64,000 bases of DNA from Rebecca billardiae RCC1528 (lineage: Eukaryota; Haptophyta), in the NCBI GenBank assembly GCA_965240325.2, contig OZ251237.1, positions 620,001 through 684,000 on the forward strand. The letters run 5' to 3'. Positions within the stretch are counted from its first letter, which is position 1; the number at the start of each line of letters is the position of its first letter. This document shows, in pieces, positions 49,587 to 62,500 of this stretch. The notes beneath the pieces are model-generated. The model was not told the DNA's origin. It searched no databases and saw only the letters and a program-made list of their open reading frames with translations. The translations under genes were made by a program, and so were the position numbers.

Positions 49587-52500
49587 ATGTCTCACCAGCC
49601 ACTCACGCCGCAGATGTTGCTACAGGCCGCATGCAACCGGCTTGGCTTCGTCTACGCAGGTGCGCGCGGGCCGCACCACGTCGCACCGACAGCAGCACGC
49701 GCGCGCATGCCATGCGCGCGGCGCATCAGGCAGGGGAAGCGTGCGCATCCCGTGGGGAATCAGCGCATGGGGGCGCGGCACTCGGCGGCTGGGGTGTGGG
49801 GCGGCGCAGGTGGCACCCCTCTGACGCGCACGCCGCGCGCCGTCGCCGCATATGCCCATTGGACCGCGCCACGAGCAGAGATTTGGCGGCCGCGCACGTC
49901 GAACAATGGTGCGCGCCTTGCGCGGCACCCCGCAGGCTGGCCTCGTTGCTGGATGGGCCTGCTGCATGCGTGTTGCAGCGTGCTCACGCACGCTCCCGCA
50001 TCGCGACACGTCCGCTCCCCGGCCCTGCGCGCAGGCACCATGCTCTGCCTCTTTGCGACCTCGGCCAACGAGGAGGACGCGGATGACCCGATGCGAGCGT
50101 TTGCGTCAGAGAGCCGACGCATCAGCCTGTCCTCCGGCTCGGGGCTGCCGGGGCGTGTATGGGCGACGCGGCAGGTGCGGCGCGTGCATGCGCCCGCGCG
50201 CGCGGCGCACCGCGCCCCGGCGCTGGGCACCTCGCCGCGCCGAGGGTCACGCGCCGCCCGACGGGCCGCTTGCCCGCTTGCCCGGCGCGCGTGTCCGGCG
50301 GCCCGCACACGCGCCGCGCGCGGCCGCCCCGCCATCCCCGCCCTGCGCTCACCCGAGCATCCCCGCTGCGACCCTCGCGCGCACCCCCGCGCCTGCCGCA
50401 GCCGGAGTGGTCCATCGACGTTCGCGAGACGCCATCCAACCGCTTCGTGCGAGTTTCGATCGGTGCGAGGCTTCGCGCGGGCGCGCGCTCCATTGAGCAT
50501 GCGCGCACCCGCGGCCGCGCGCGCGCGGACGGAGGGCTGAGGGAGGTGCTGGGGCGCCGGGCAGCGGTGGAGAAGGGAGCGAACCCTGCCGCATTGCGCG
50601 ACGCCACGCACGCGGATCGGGAATCAACCTGCCACACCGCCCGCCGCAGCGGGACACGCGCGCGCTCGTGCCCCAGAGACTGGCCGGGAGCGCCCGGCGC
50701 GCGCGCTCTGCGCCCCAACTCACCCGCGCTGCTGCCCGCGGCGCCGCTCCTGCGCGTGCACGCGCGCGCGCAGCCAAGACATCCGGGCTCGCAGCCGCCG
50801 TGGGCATCCCGCTGCTCTCGCCCGCCGACAGCAGCTTCGTCGGCGTCGCCGTCTTCTTTGCGCAGCAGCGCGCTCAGTCGACGGTGCAGATTATGCAGGC
50901 GCTGGGTAATGTGGGTGCGATGCTGGCCTACCACCTGACCGGCGCGACCGGCGGCGCGCCAGGCGGCGGCATCGGCATGGGCGCGGGCATGGGCGCGGGC
51001 GCGGGCGCGGCGCAGCTGGCGGCGCTGCAGCACCACGCGGCCGTGCGCTCCGCGGAGGGCGCGCGCTCCACTCTGAACAGCGAGGACTGCTCGCACGCGC
51101 ACGCGCACTCGGATGCGCAGCAGGGCGCGCGGCAGGCGCACGCGCACGGCGGCGGCGCGCGCTCGCACGCGATGAGCGGCGTGGGCGGCGGCGGCGCGGA
51201 GCTGACGCCACCGGCCGCGGCCGCGGCCCAGCCGCCCTCTCTGCCCGCGCACGTGCAGATGGCACCGCCGGCCGCACCAGGCGGGCCGCAGGCGCTCCAG
51301 GCGAGCGTGGCGCACGCGTGCAAGCAGCCCGCCGCCCTCGCGCCGTCGCCGCTGCAGGGCGCGTGCACGAGCGCGCCGTCGGCGGTGGCCGCGGCCGGCG
51401 GTGCTGCCACGCCCGTCGATCGCGACGCGGACATGTCCGCCCTCACCGAGTTCGTCGGCTCCGTCTCCCACCTCATCCAGCTCGCTATGCTGCAGGCTGG
51501 ACGCGAGGGTCCGAGCACAGCCCTCGACGGCATGGCCGCCCAGCTGGGGCAGCTGCTGCACGCGCTGCTCGTGAAGCGAGGGCGCGTGCCGCCGGGCGCG
51601 ACGCAGCAGCTCTCGCGCACGGCGCGGCCGGCGGGCGGCGAGCCGGCGAGCGCAGCCGCGGCGCCCAAGCCCGCGCCTGCCGCCCCCGCTGTCAAGGTAG
51701 ACTCCGAGTCGACAGCAGCCGGCGCGGCGCCCAAGCCTGGTCAGTGCAGCGGCGCCGACGGCGCGCCTGCGCCGCCGCGCGCCGCCGCGCCGGCGTGTGA
51801 CGCCGCGGGAGGCGCGACGGCGGGCGCGGCGGGCGCGGCGAATCGCGCGAGCGAAGATCGTGGCGGCGGCGGCGGCGGCGACGAGGCCGAGGGCGGCGGC
51901 AGCGGCGGCGGCGGCGGCGGCGGCGGCGGTGAGAGCACGGGAGTGAATGCGCCGCGCGGCGCGCGCGCCGGCGGCGGTGCCGCCGCCGCGCCGGCAGGCG
52001 AGGGCGGAGGGAGCGGCGGCCTTGCCATCCCCGAGCATCACGGCAACAGCCTCTTCGCCGGCGCGTACAAGCACGGCACCTCGCCGCTCTTCGGCGGCTT
52101 CATGGCTGGCCGATCTCCGCTCTTCAGATCGAAGCCGTCCACGATTGGCGGCGCGGGCGGCTCGGGCGGCCATGCTGATGTCGAGGAGCTGCTCGAGCTC
52201 GACCTCGCCTCGCTCGTCGATTTCGTCGAGTCGCATGACGTGGACATCGGCGAGGGGAGCACCGAGGGCGGCGCGGCCGGCGGCGCCGGCGGCACCGGCG
52301 GCGCGGCCGGGTACGGCTCGCTCGTCGGCGGCGCGCGCGCCGGCGCGGCCGCGGGCGCCGACCACGGCCACCATCTGCACGGCATGTCGGGCTTCGAGGT
52401 GGACGTTGGGCGGCACGACATGAGCGACGGCGGCGGGCGCAACGGCGAGGGCTCGGACCCGGCGTCGCCGGCGAATAAGCCGCGGCGCGTGCGCAAGGGG

Positions 52501-52857
52501 AAGGAGCTCTCCTTCGCCGACGTCTCGAGCCACTTCGACCTGCCCCTCACGCAGGCGGCCGAGAGGCTGAACGTTTGCGTCACGCTCGTGAAGCGAGTGT
52601 GCCGCGAGAACGGCGTCTCGCGCTGGCCGTACCGCAAGCTGCAGTCGCGGAAGAAGAAGGAGCGCATCGCGCGCGAGGCGACGCAGGGCGGCATGGGCAT
52701 GATGCCGCCGCCGTCCGGCGCGCTCATGCCGCCCTCGGGCATGCCCTTCAGCGTCTCCACCGCGCAGGGCGCCGGCGTGATGCCAACGGCTTGGATGATG
52801 AACGGCGGCGCTGGCTGGGGCGGCATGCCCGCGCACTGGCCACCGCTCGGCTCGTGA
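49587..52857 (+). CDS. GAF + RWP-RK transcription factor (NIN-like)
   Basis: Four exons: 49587-49659, 50035-50174, 50402-50462 and 50774-52857 (785 residues). Introns begin GTGCGC, GTGCGG and GTGCGA. The spliced N-terminus reads MSHQPLTPQMLLQAACN, then AGTMLCLFATSAN, ISLSSGSGLPGRVWATRQPE, WSIDVRETPSNRFVRVSIAK and TSGLAAAVGIPLLSPADSSF: a GAF-like sensory domain as in NIN-like proteins. A long Gly/Ala/His-rich disordered middle follows (about 155-660), then the RWP-RK DNA-binding domain (about 669-720: FADVSSHFDLPLTQAAERLN, VCVTLVKRVCREN, SRWPYRKLQSRKKK). Plant and algal NLPs control nitrate response; other RWP-RK proteins control gametogenesis. Here the role is inferred to be transcriptional control, possibly of nitrogen genes. 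No PB1 domain is seen at the C-terminus. Confidence 0.92.
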
Positions 52858-54198
52858 GCGCCGCGCGCACGGTGGCTCGTCGCGCGCGGCGTGCCCTCGA
52901 GCATCGCTCGGGCACGCATCTGTACACTTGCTACGTGACCAATGCACTCCGGACTGGCGTCGGCAGGCCGAGGTCGGAGCCGATCCGAATCGGATCGGGT
53001 CGCACCATCACGCATTCTACCGACGACGGCTGCGCAGGCGCTGGTCTGTCTCTGGCGTGTTCGCCTTCGGATGACGACATGGCATCAGTTGTCACATGAT
53101 GAGGCTGCTTTATCATTGACCGAATCAGCAGTACATGTACATGTACGACATCCGATGCGCATGTAATCGATGACGATTAATATCATTAATAATTCACTCG
53201 CGCAACAGAACAGTATATTTATTTATCGATTTTTGTACATATACGTGCGACATGTGTATATACACATCAGGCCGGCGCGCGGCGACGCGTACTAGTACTA
53301 CGACCTCATTACCTCATCCAGGCGCCAACGCGGACGCACGGGGGCGACAGCCGCGGCTGCCGCTAGTGAGTAGTGCCGGAGCTACTCGCCGCTAGGTGGC
53401 GGCGGGCGGCGACATCGACTACGACCTCACCCTCATCCAAGTGCTCCGGAAGGCGCTCGGCCGCGGCGGCATCTGCCGTCGCCGCCGCGTGCCCCAGGAC
53501 CAGGTCGAGGCGGAGCTCCATCCCGGACCCGGCCCCGCTCCCTTAGGGGGGCAGGGCTGCGGGTGGCGCACAGTGTCTGACCTGGACGGAAGGCGCGGAC
53601 GCATTCTATGTGTCTGCTGCGTTATGCGTACACTCTGAGCCTGACGCTTGCCCGTTGCTGCCACTACGTCGTTAAATATATATATATATATATATGTGTG
53701 TGTATCGATAGATATATTATATGTGTGTCATATTTATTACTATTATTAGGACGCATATACATAATTTATTATTAATTATGTAATTAACGATTAGCTACTA
53801 TGAGTCTTTAAATAATGTCGCGTCACTCTTTATTATTATTATATTCTTTGCCGCCAACCGACAGACAAAGCTACTAGCTATAGGCAGTTACCGTTTACTA
53901 TGTTTTAACGTGCACACTTGGTTAATAAGGCGTGATTGACGCTACTAGCTGCTGACTGAGTGACCGTGACTAGTGAACCGGGCGCGGCGCGGGCCACTCG
54001 GTTGGCCCGCACGACTGCACTCGACATGGGCCGCAGGGCCAGACCAAAGCGGAGTGTTGTCGACTGCTCAGTGCAGCCTACTTAGCCGCGCACGCCGACG
54101 GCCCCGAGTCGCTCGTGCTGTCCGCCTCGAGAAGGAACAAGAAGACGGAACATCAGACTGCCATCAATCGATCGCGCACTCCGCAGGCGGTGCCCGCC
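52858..54198. other. Convergent intergenic region, AT-rich 3' half
   Basis: 53160-53280 and 53670-53880 are AT-rich, with a (TA)n(TG)n run at about 53676-53703. A dispersed-element end lies at 53890-53942. No gene. Confidence 0.6.
53890..53942 (+). repeat. Dispersed element end (GTTTACTATG type), copy 1
   Basis: CGTTTACTATGTTTTAACGT and the following GCACACTTGGTTAA, then GGCGTGATTGACGC, are repeated at 56009-56056. Degenerate copy at 21681-21709. Confidence 0.85.
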
Positions 54199-55310
54199 TC
54201 ACCACCGAAGCGATGGTGAGGCGGGCAGCCGCACCGTCGGCAGCTTGACAGGCGGCTCATAGATGTGCGAATAGCGCTCGGGCAGGCCGACGCGCACGAG
54301 TGCAGTCGAGGGCTCGCCGAGCTCGAGAATCGACGGCTCGTCCTCGAGATATCGCCCTGGCTGCGCGCTCGAGTGCTGCGGCTCGGGCGGAATGTCGGGG
54401 AGGGTGAGCACGGGCGACGTGACCGTGTACATGCGCTCGTCGCTGGGCAGCTTGCGCTGTTCGCGCTGCCGCCTGCAGGTCGCGGTGGCGTATGGGCGAG
54501 GGGGGAGGGGCGCCTCAGAACCGCACGGCGCGTATTCAGCACACCGTGCATCGCGCAGTCTTGTGCACACGTGCGCGCGCGCGCGCACCTGTACAGCTGC
54601 TGCTCGGCGAGGTGGCGCTTGAAGAAGCGCGCCTGCGAGCTCTGCTGCGCCAGGTCCTGTATCTTGCGCTGCTTCCACTCCTTGAACTTGTGCTCGTGCT
54701 CCGAGTGCAGCATGGCCGCCTCGTTGGCGTGCCTGAACAGCATGTGGTTGCGCCGCAGCTGCAGCTGCTCGACCAGCAGGTCGCGGTTGCGCAGCTTGTC
54801 GAGGCGGCGCATGTGCTTCACGTCGGACTGCACAGCGGCAGCCTCGGTGTACTTCTCCCGGGCCGCCAGCGCGCGCAGCTTCTGCGAGAGCTCGAGGATC
54901 TGAGTTGAGTCCTTTCGTTGAGTCCATCGCTCCGTCACCTCGGCCTCCAGCTGAGCCAGCTCGCTCGCGTGGCGGGCTCGTTGCTCCTCGTCCTCGCGCT
55001 TGCACCGCTCGAGGAGCTGCTTATGTTTCGCCTCCCATGTCTCCTCCGCGACCCGCCGCTTGTTGTCCAGCTTCTGCTCCAGCGCGCTCATAGCTGCGGC
55101 GTCGTCCTCCTCTGATCGGTCGTTCGAGAGCCGCCGCACGCGATCCTTCCCTTTCTTCGAGCGCTCCAGCAGCTCTGCCGCCTCGCGCCACTCGCCGCGC
55201 TTTGCGGCTTCATGCGCGCGGTCTCGTAGCTCGTCGAAGTCCACCTGGCTCCACGTCCTGGACGACGCAGAGAGGTGCACGGGGAGCGAGGAGTACGATG
55301 CCGACATCAT
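54199..55310 (-). CDS. Coiled-coil protein of unknown function
   Basis: Two exons, 55310-54589 and 54472-54199 (331 residues). Intron 54473-54588 begins GTGCGC and its removal gives EQQLYRRQREQRKLPSDE in frame. The N-terminal motif VDFDELRDRAHEAAKRGEWR is followed by a long, highly charged coiled coil (about 45-240: EAKHKQLLERCKREDEEQRA, FKEWKQRKIQDLAQQ), then a Pro-rich tail (LPDIPPEPQHSSAQPGRYLE). UVR-like spacing occurs at LAAREKYTEAAAVQSDVKHM (a 'kEkYteAA.lrD.i' helix pair). Possibly cytoskeletal or centrosomal; not identified. An in-frame Met at 55343 would add 11 residues. Confidence 0.8.
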
Positions 55311-55599
55311 GATGCTCCGCGCGCGGACCGCGCGTGTAACCATGCCCAGTACCAGTAACAGCCAAAAACACGATGGCGCCGGGACTTGAGACGAATCACG
55401 GATTTGGGGTGATGAGCGCGGAAGTGAAAGCGCATCGCGCGGGGGGGGCGCCGCGGGCGGGTCCACTTTTTGATTGACGGCCGGCGATGCCGATGGCGGG
55501 GTGCCGCTTATCTCCACGAGGAGCCGCGCAGGCGCCCGCACGTCCTGAGAGTGCGTCCGAGAGACTTGCCTTGACCGCGGAACGCGCGGGCACGGTCAA

Positions 55600-55647
55600 A
55601 TCTCGCCTGCCTGAGCTGTGTGCGTCTCTTATTCTTAGTAAACTGTA
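55600..55647 (+). repeat. Dispersed element end, copy 2
   Basis: Nearly identical to 23541-23585, including the terminal TAGTAAACTGTA (55636-55647). Confidence 0.88.
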
Positions 55648-56008
55648 TTGCAGTAGCGACTTCACTCCGGCAACGATGACATCGGCCGGCCCTACCGGTA
55701 CGGCACACTCAGTGGGGCTCTGAACTGGCTCTTAGTCAAGGCTCACTCGGACTGTGTGATCAGTGCCGCCACCTGCGAGGTTGTCCGATCTGACTGTTGT
55801 CATCCTGTGGCACTCTAAGATGTGGCGTCGCAGCCGCGGTCTCCGATGTCTTGCAAGTACAGTAGACTTCAGTTACACAGGCTGCGCCGCGCCTGAATCA
55901 AAGCCTCTCGCGGGTCAGTGGTCACGCGGGCGGGCGGCGGCCTGGCCGAACTATGAATTGTGATTTGTGGCAGCGGCAGGTCGCGGCCCCCGGCGCGTAC
56001 AGTTAGTA

Positions 56009-56056
56009 CGTTTACTATGTTTTAACGTGCACACTTGGTTAAGGCGTGATTGACGC
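56009..56056 (+). repeat. Dispersed element end (GTTTACTATG type), copy 2
   Basis: Identical to the 53890 copy except that TAA after GGTTAA is missing. It continues into GGCGTGATTGACGCC. Confidence 0.88.
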
Positions 56057-56502
56057 CATCCAACACTGCACAAAGTCACCGCCACAAAATAGACCGGCGC
56101 AGGCAGGTGGCGGGGGCGCGTACGTTACGCATCATCAGCTTTTCGCAGCCCGGCCAGCGGCGCGGCCCGTCGTGACCTATTGTGAGTATATTATTTGAGT
56201 ATATTTCAGTATATATCGCTTGCATGCCCGTTGCATACCACGTCGGTAAATATATATTTGTTACTGAGGTTATAACTATAGACTCTGAAAGTATAGCAGC
56301 AGTAGGCTGGCTAGCTGGCAGCGCCGTCGCAGAACATCACGCGCTACTCTACACCGTGTACACGGCTAACCGATCACAACAAGTAACATCTCGCGCGGCG
56401 CGAGTCTATCTGCTGCTATCATGGTATATATATATACATAGCAGCGTTGATGATGACTACGAGCACGATTTGATGATGCTCATCTAATCGGCGCCGAATC
56501 AT

Positions 56503-57140
56503 CTAGGCAAACCGCCCTTGCACCCACCTATCTTTCGGGTGCGGCTGGCGCAGCTGCGTAGTCATCACGGTCTGCCTGCTCAGAGGCGCGTGCGTGTCGG
56601 CGATACCCAGCGGCGCCGGGGCGCGGGTGAGCGCCACGAAGCCCCCGCCGACGCCGTCGTCGACGGTCGTGAAGAGCCGCGCGTGCGCCTCGAGCCAGCG
56701 CGTGAGCCCGCGCCTCTGGTGCAGCCCCAGCTGCTCTCGAAGCGCTGGACGGCGAGGCGCGCACGCACAGGCAAGGGCGGCGCGTGCGCGCGCGCGTGCG
56801 TGAGCGCCCCGCGCGGCGCGTGGGCAACGGCCGCTCGCGCGCGGGTGGCAGCGCACCGGGTGCGAGCGGCGGCAGGCTGCTCCACAGCATCGCGAGTCGT
56901 ACAGTCCCGTCCGGTGCGCCGTTGAGTGCGGCGCTGAGCGCCACGACCATGTCAGCCTCGCTGTACAGCACACGGGCCGACGGCGGCGGGCCGCCGCCGC
57001 TCCCGACGAGCGGCGGCGGCGCGTGCGAGAGCGAGTGCGCGAAGGGGAGCGGCGCCGGCCTCGCGCTGGCGGAGTAGCCACCCGCGGCGCATGCCGCATG
57101 CGCGCCTCGCGCCGGGCCGGCCATCGCCACTGGGAGCGGC

Positions 57141-57172
<32 letters not shown>

Positions 57173-58338
57173 AGGCGTCATCATGGGACCCCCTCGGCCG
57201 CCGGCCGCGCGCCCGCTGCGCCCGCGCCCGGCCTGCACCGTCGGCGGCGCGTGCGCGGCTGTTCGCATGGCCAGCCGGCGCGGGCGCCCGCCGAGCACGA
57301 CGAGCTGCTGCGGCGCGAGGCGCACGCACAGCTCGATCAGCGAGCCCGCCTCGAGCACGTCCGTGTTGAGCGCGGGCAGCAGCGGCGGCAGCGCCCGGAG
57401 TAATTCTTCCTCGGAGAGGCCCGGAGGCGAGTTCATCCCGACAATGTCGAGCGTGCTCCGCGCGAGCTCCGCGTGCGTGCGCAGCACGGCGGCCACGGTG
57501 TGCGGCGTGTGCACGTGCGCGCCGGCCACCGCGGCCGCCGGCGGGTGGCGCACGCCGTGCGCCGCGCCGGCGGTCGGCGGCTGAGGATATGACAAGTGTT
57601 CGTGCGCGCGCGCCGCTGCCACCGTCACTTGCCGGCCGCCACCGCCGCCGCCGCGCGCCGCCCAGTCCGCTGGCTCGACGCCACCGACGCCGTTGTGCCT
57701 GCCCTCGTGCTGCTGCTCGCGCGCGTGCGCGAGCGCCCGGCGGCGGATGAAGTGCTCCTCCCGCGTGCCCACCGCCTGCCAGTGCGCCAGCCGCCAGACG
57801 TACACGAGAGGGCCAATCGTGCCGTCCTGCCTGCGCGCACCGGACTTGTCGTTCTCGACGTGGAACTTGTCGCGGTGGCCGAGCAGGTACGCGAAGAGGC
57901 GCTTCGAGTTGAGCGTGCGCCGGTGCTGCAGCGCGCTCTGCACGGCCGTCTTGAGCTGCGGGATCGAGCGCGGCCCGTCCTCGAGCAGACGCAGCAGCAG
58001 CGGCAGCAGCACGGGGTCAGTCAGCCTAGGGTCCCACGGCTGCGTGCGCCGCTTGTCAGTCAGCTCGAGCGCGAGCCGCTCCGCGAGCGTCTCACGCCGG
58101 CGCTGCGGCGCGGCGCCGACGCCCACAGGCTGCGCAGGCAGCGCGCCCTTCAACGCGCCCTGCGCCGCGTCGCCCTGCGCGCCGCCGCCGGGCGCGCTGA
58201 GGCGCGACGCAGCCAGGCAGGCGCTCCAGGCTGCCTCGATCTCGTCGCCATGCGCCTCGGGCGCGCGCGGCGCGCCGGGCTCCGCGCTGGCCGCGCCGCC
58301 CTCGAGCATGTAGGCCATCTCATCGTACTCCAGCTCGC

Positions 58339-58375
<37 letters not shown>

Positions 58376-59167
58376 CTGGTCGTCGTCGTCGTCACCCACA
58401 CTGCTGTTGCCAACGTCATCGTCGTCAGCCGCCGCCGCGGTCGGTGGCATGCCGACGGGTCGCCTCGTCAACGGCGAGCCGCCGGCGCCGCCGTTCTGCG
58501 CGGTTGGTTCGGGCACAGCGCCGCCGACGACGCCGCCGTGAGATGGGGTGTGCCCGTTCGGGTCGGGCTGCGGCGCCGTGTGCTGCGCGCCTCTGTCAGC
58601 GCCGCACGCTTCGGCGGTGGGCGCGTGCGGGCGTGCGCTTGTCGTGCTCACGTGCTCTGTCATCATGAGCGTGCTCGTTCCGTTCATCGAGAAGCTCGAC
58701 GGCGCGGAGTCTGCGCTCAGGTAGGCAGGGAACGAGGCGGCGTGCCCAAGTCCCGGTGGGTGCGCGCCGCCGCCACCGCCGCACGCGCCGCTGTTGGCAG
58801 TTGGCGAGGAGGCGACATGGCCAGACTCCGCTGGCGGAGAGGCCCCGGCGCCGGCCACGCCAGGCGAGGTGGAGGCGGCGCGGCAGACCCCAGGCGGCCG
58901 GCTGATCGCCGCAGGGCCCACTGGGCTCATCCCACCCATGGGCGAGACGGTGCCCCCCGGCGTCGTGGGCGAGCGTGACCAGGTCGAGTCTCCATGCAGC
59001 ACGGGCGGGTGCGCGCCTGCATGGAGCAGCAACGGCTTGATTCCGGGTGGTTCGGCGCACGGGGGCGTGGCATGGTCGTCCTCGGCGTCCAGGTTGAGCG
59101 TGCGCATGGTCAGACCGGATAGGCGGTCATCGTCGACGCCGTCGTGGTGGGGCTCCATGCCGTGCAC
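56503..59167 (-). CDS. Large disordered protein with winged-helix-like modules
   Basis: Two exons, 59167-56857 and 56744-56503 (850 residues). Intron 56745-56856 begins GTGCGC; splicing joins SSLPPLAP to ALREQLGLHQRRGLTRWLEA. The N-terminal 300 residues are Ser/Pro/Gly-rich with acidic D runs (coded by GAC/GAT triplet repeats). At about 360-455 there is a folded module: LTDPVLLPLLLRLLEDGPRS, IPQLKTAVQSALQHRRTLNS, KRLFAYLLGHRDKFHVEN and the VYVWRLAHW strand. Near the C-terminus a second one (MVVALSAALNGAPDGTVRLA, then WLEAHARLFTTVDD and the GGFVAL strand) has a similar helix-helix-beta layout. Both look like small winged-helix/OST-HTH-type domains. A nuclear regulatory role is inference. A poly-Pro run lies at about 690. 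Confidence 0.75.
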
Positions 59168-59508
59168 GAGGACGGCTGATGATGAGTTGCCCGAGCGGGC
59201 CCGGTATTATTCCGGACTGCCGGACCACGCCCCCGCGCTGGCCAACGCGGATATCGGTTGGCCAGAGGAGGCTTCGGCCGCCAGTCTGATCACCCGGAGC
59301 CCGTTATAAAGGGGAATTTTAAAAGATGACGAGCCTCATTGTAGCTCTCACACAGGCCATTTTCTCCTCAATTCGTGAGCTGATCGCACCATGACTGTAT
59401 TCATTATCGGGGTACGGCCGGTAGGTACACACGACGGTCGCCTACCGCCTGAAACTCATCGACAAAGATTCCTGTCAGCTGCGCGCAATAATACCCCGCG
59501 AGGTCGTA
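59168..59508. promoter_or_regulatory. Shared promoter region, winged-helix-like / cyclase
   Basis: 341 bp between divergent start codons. TTATAAA at 59304-59310 is the best TATA-like word in any of the head-to-head gaps, about 200 bp before the cyclase start; direction and use are unproven. Confidence 0.45.
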
Positions 59509-62500
59509 ATGCAGCCTGAAACAAGTGGGCCGGTGGGAATGTCGTCCCACGAGGAGCGTCAGCTCCTCGCGGGCGCGGCTGCAGGCACTCGCGCCGATGA
59601 CGCGCGACATCCGGGCGGGGTCGACCACCTTTTGGCGCACGCCAACCTGCTCAAGGTGCTCGAGAGCGAGTTCGGGCACGACCTCTCCTCCGCTGAGCTC
59701 GACCAGGTGGCCACGCGGCTTGCGCGCGTCTCGACCGAATGCCTCTTCGAGCCCGGCACGTGCATCGAGCGCGAGGGCCAGGAGATCGAGAGGGTGGTGT
59801 TCCTTGACAAGGGGCACATCGAGATTCTCGTCAACGACAAGGTCGTCACTGCGATGCAGGCGCCGTGCATCGTCGGCGAGGGCGCGCTGCAGGTGCTCGG
59901 CGCGGAGAGCTCGGAGCCGCAACTGCCGGCGCACCTCGTGGCGACCGCGCGCGCGGCCGCGAGCGTGTGCACGGTGAGCAACGCGAGGGGCCACGTCGTC
60001 CCCGCCGCGGCGGTATTGAGCGCGGTCCGCGCCAACGAGGCCGTGGAACGCTACTTCCGCGCGCGCATGCGGCAGATGTACATGCGATTCCTCCTCAGGT
60101 GCAAGCGCGCCCTGGCCCTCGCGCACTCTCGCGCTTGCGTCGCCGGCCGCCGGCCGCCGGCCGCCCTCGACCCTCGCGCGCGGCGGTGCTCACGGCCGCG
60201 CCTCCGCAACGCGACCCCGCCCGCCCGCCGCGTCGCAGGAGCATCACCGGCGTCAACTTTGTCGAGGAGGGCCTGCACGAGCAGCTGTGGCGGCGGCTGC
60301 GGCACCGCTCGCATCAGCCTGGGGGCGAGCTGCTGCCGCGCGACGCGCGCGAGCCGAGCATACACTTCCTGGTGCACGGCCGCGCGCAGCAGACGCGCTC
60401 GGACGGCGGCGCGGACGACGGCGCGGCGCCGGCGCGCCCGCTGGAAGCGCCCGCGTTCTTTGGCGAGGAGGGCCTCCGCGACAGCCCGCCGCCGCAGACG
60501 GCCGCCGTGGTTGCCGCCTCGGAGTGCGACGTGCTCTCGCTCTCGCGCCGAGATTTCGACGAGATCGTGGAGGCGTTCCCGCACTTTAAGGCGCCGCTCC
60601 AGCGGCTGACGCGCGAGTGGCGCGACACGTCGGACGCCGAGCAGCAGGCGCGGCTCTTCGCGCGCTTCTGCCCCTCCGTCGTGCTGCAGCGGCTGCTGCT
60701 GCCGCGGCCGCTCCGGTCAGCGGAGATGAGCCGCTTCCGCGGAGCCGTCGGCTTCATCGACATCTCGGGATTCACCAAGCTGTCGATGCTGCTGCGCGAG
60801 CAGCAGGGCCAGCGCGGCGCGGAGAGCCTGAACCAGATCGTGAACGCGTACATGGCCGCGCTGATCGGCCGCATCCAGGAGAGCGGCGGCGACACGATCA
60901 AGTTTGCGGGCGATGCGATCCTTGTGGTGTGGGGCGCCAACCAGCAGAACGGTTGGGAAGGCACGGAGTACGCGGGCGGCGGGCGGGCGGTGAAGGCGGA
61001 GCACGAGCTGCTGCTCGACGCGGTGGAGTGCTGCATCGAGCTCACCACCGTGTACAACGACTACGCCACCGTCTTCCCCGAGCACACGCTCAAGCTGCAC
61101 GCCGGCCTCGCCTCGGGCGAGATTTCGTCATTCTTCGTCGGCGGTTATTCGGGCACGTGGGAGTACCTGGTCGCCGGCCCGCCGATCGACGAGATGGCGG
61201 AGGCGGCGAACGAGGCCAAGTCGGGGGAGCTCTTCGTCGCGGCGCCGTCGGTGCGGCTGCTCATGGAGACGTACCCGCGCCGCGTCTGCCTCGGCCGCAC
61301 CTCGGACGCCGTGGACGCGTCGGGCGCGCCGCTCTCCTTTCAGCTGGCAGAGCTCAAGGTGGAGCCGACCGAGCCGCAGCCGCTCGTGATGGTCGGCGCG
61401 GGCCTCGCGCTCACGCCGGAGTGCGGCGCGGCGATGAAGAGCTTCGTGCTGCCCTTCGTGCAGCGCCGCGTGCTCTCGGGGCAGACCTCCTCCTGGATGT
61501 CCGAGTTCCGCGCCACCACGATGCTGTTCATCAAGATCGACGGCCTCGACTATACCAACCCCGCGGCGGCGCACGAGCGGCTGCAGACGGTCGTGTGGAC
61601 GGTGCAGATGTTCGTCTCGCGGTACGAGGGGACGGTGCTGCGGCTGATCGTGGACGACAAGGGGACGCGCTTCAAGCTCGCCTTCGGGCTGACCAGCCAC
61701 GAGGACGACGCCGGCCGGGCAGTCATGATGGCATGCAAATTCGAGGAGCACCTCCGGCAGCTCTCTCACGGCCGGATCACGGCGGCCGTCGGCATCACGA
61801 CCGGGGTCGCCTTCCTGGGCGACGTGGGCTGCGAGACGCGGTGCGAGTACACGACGACGGGCGCGCACGTGAACATGGCCGCGCGGCTCATGTCCCACGC
61901 CGCGACGCCCGGCGCGGCCGGCCGAGTGCTCGTCGACGAGGAGACGATGAAGCGGGCCGCGGCCGAGAACTCGGCGCTCGACTTCCGCGCGGCGCCGAGA
62001 TTGAATCTCAAGGGGATCTCGTACCCGGTGCCGAACTACGTGCCGCTGGTGCGCGAGACGGCGGACGCGGTGATCGGCACCGAGCGCGCGCCGACGATCG
62101 TCGGGCAGGAGGCGCTGCTGCGCGGAGTGAACGAGCACCTCGATGCGGCCGGCCGCGTGTGCGTGCTCACCGGGCCGCAGGGCGCGGGCAAAACCACGGT
62201 GCTGCGCGACGTGTGCACGAGGCTGCAGGCGTCGGGCGCGCGCCGCGCCATGTACATCCCCCTCGACCCGCTCTCGGACCGGCCGCTGCACGTGTGGCAG
62301 GTGGTGTTCCAGCGGCTGCTCGAGGACGCGAAGGCGGCGGCGCTGCTCGCCGATCTGCGCACGCTCGCGGCACAGGCTGAGGCCGAGAGCAGCAACCCGC
62401 CGCCGGCCGAGTCAGCGCCGCAGCCGCTGCCGCAGGGGCTGGCGCTGCCCCAGGGGCCGCAGCTCACGCTGGCGGCCGCTGATGCTGCGGACGACTCGGG

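Larger units (their letters stand above)
55311..56502. other. Intergenic region with two dispersed-element ends
   Basis: Contains the ends at 55600 and 56009, plus AT-rich sequence at 56180-56280. No supportable gene. Confidence 0.6.
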
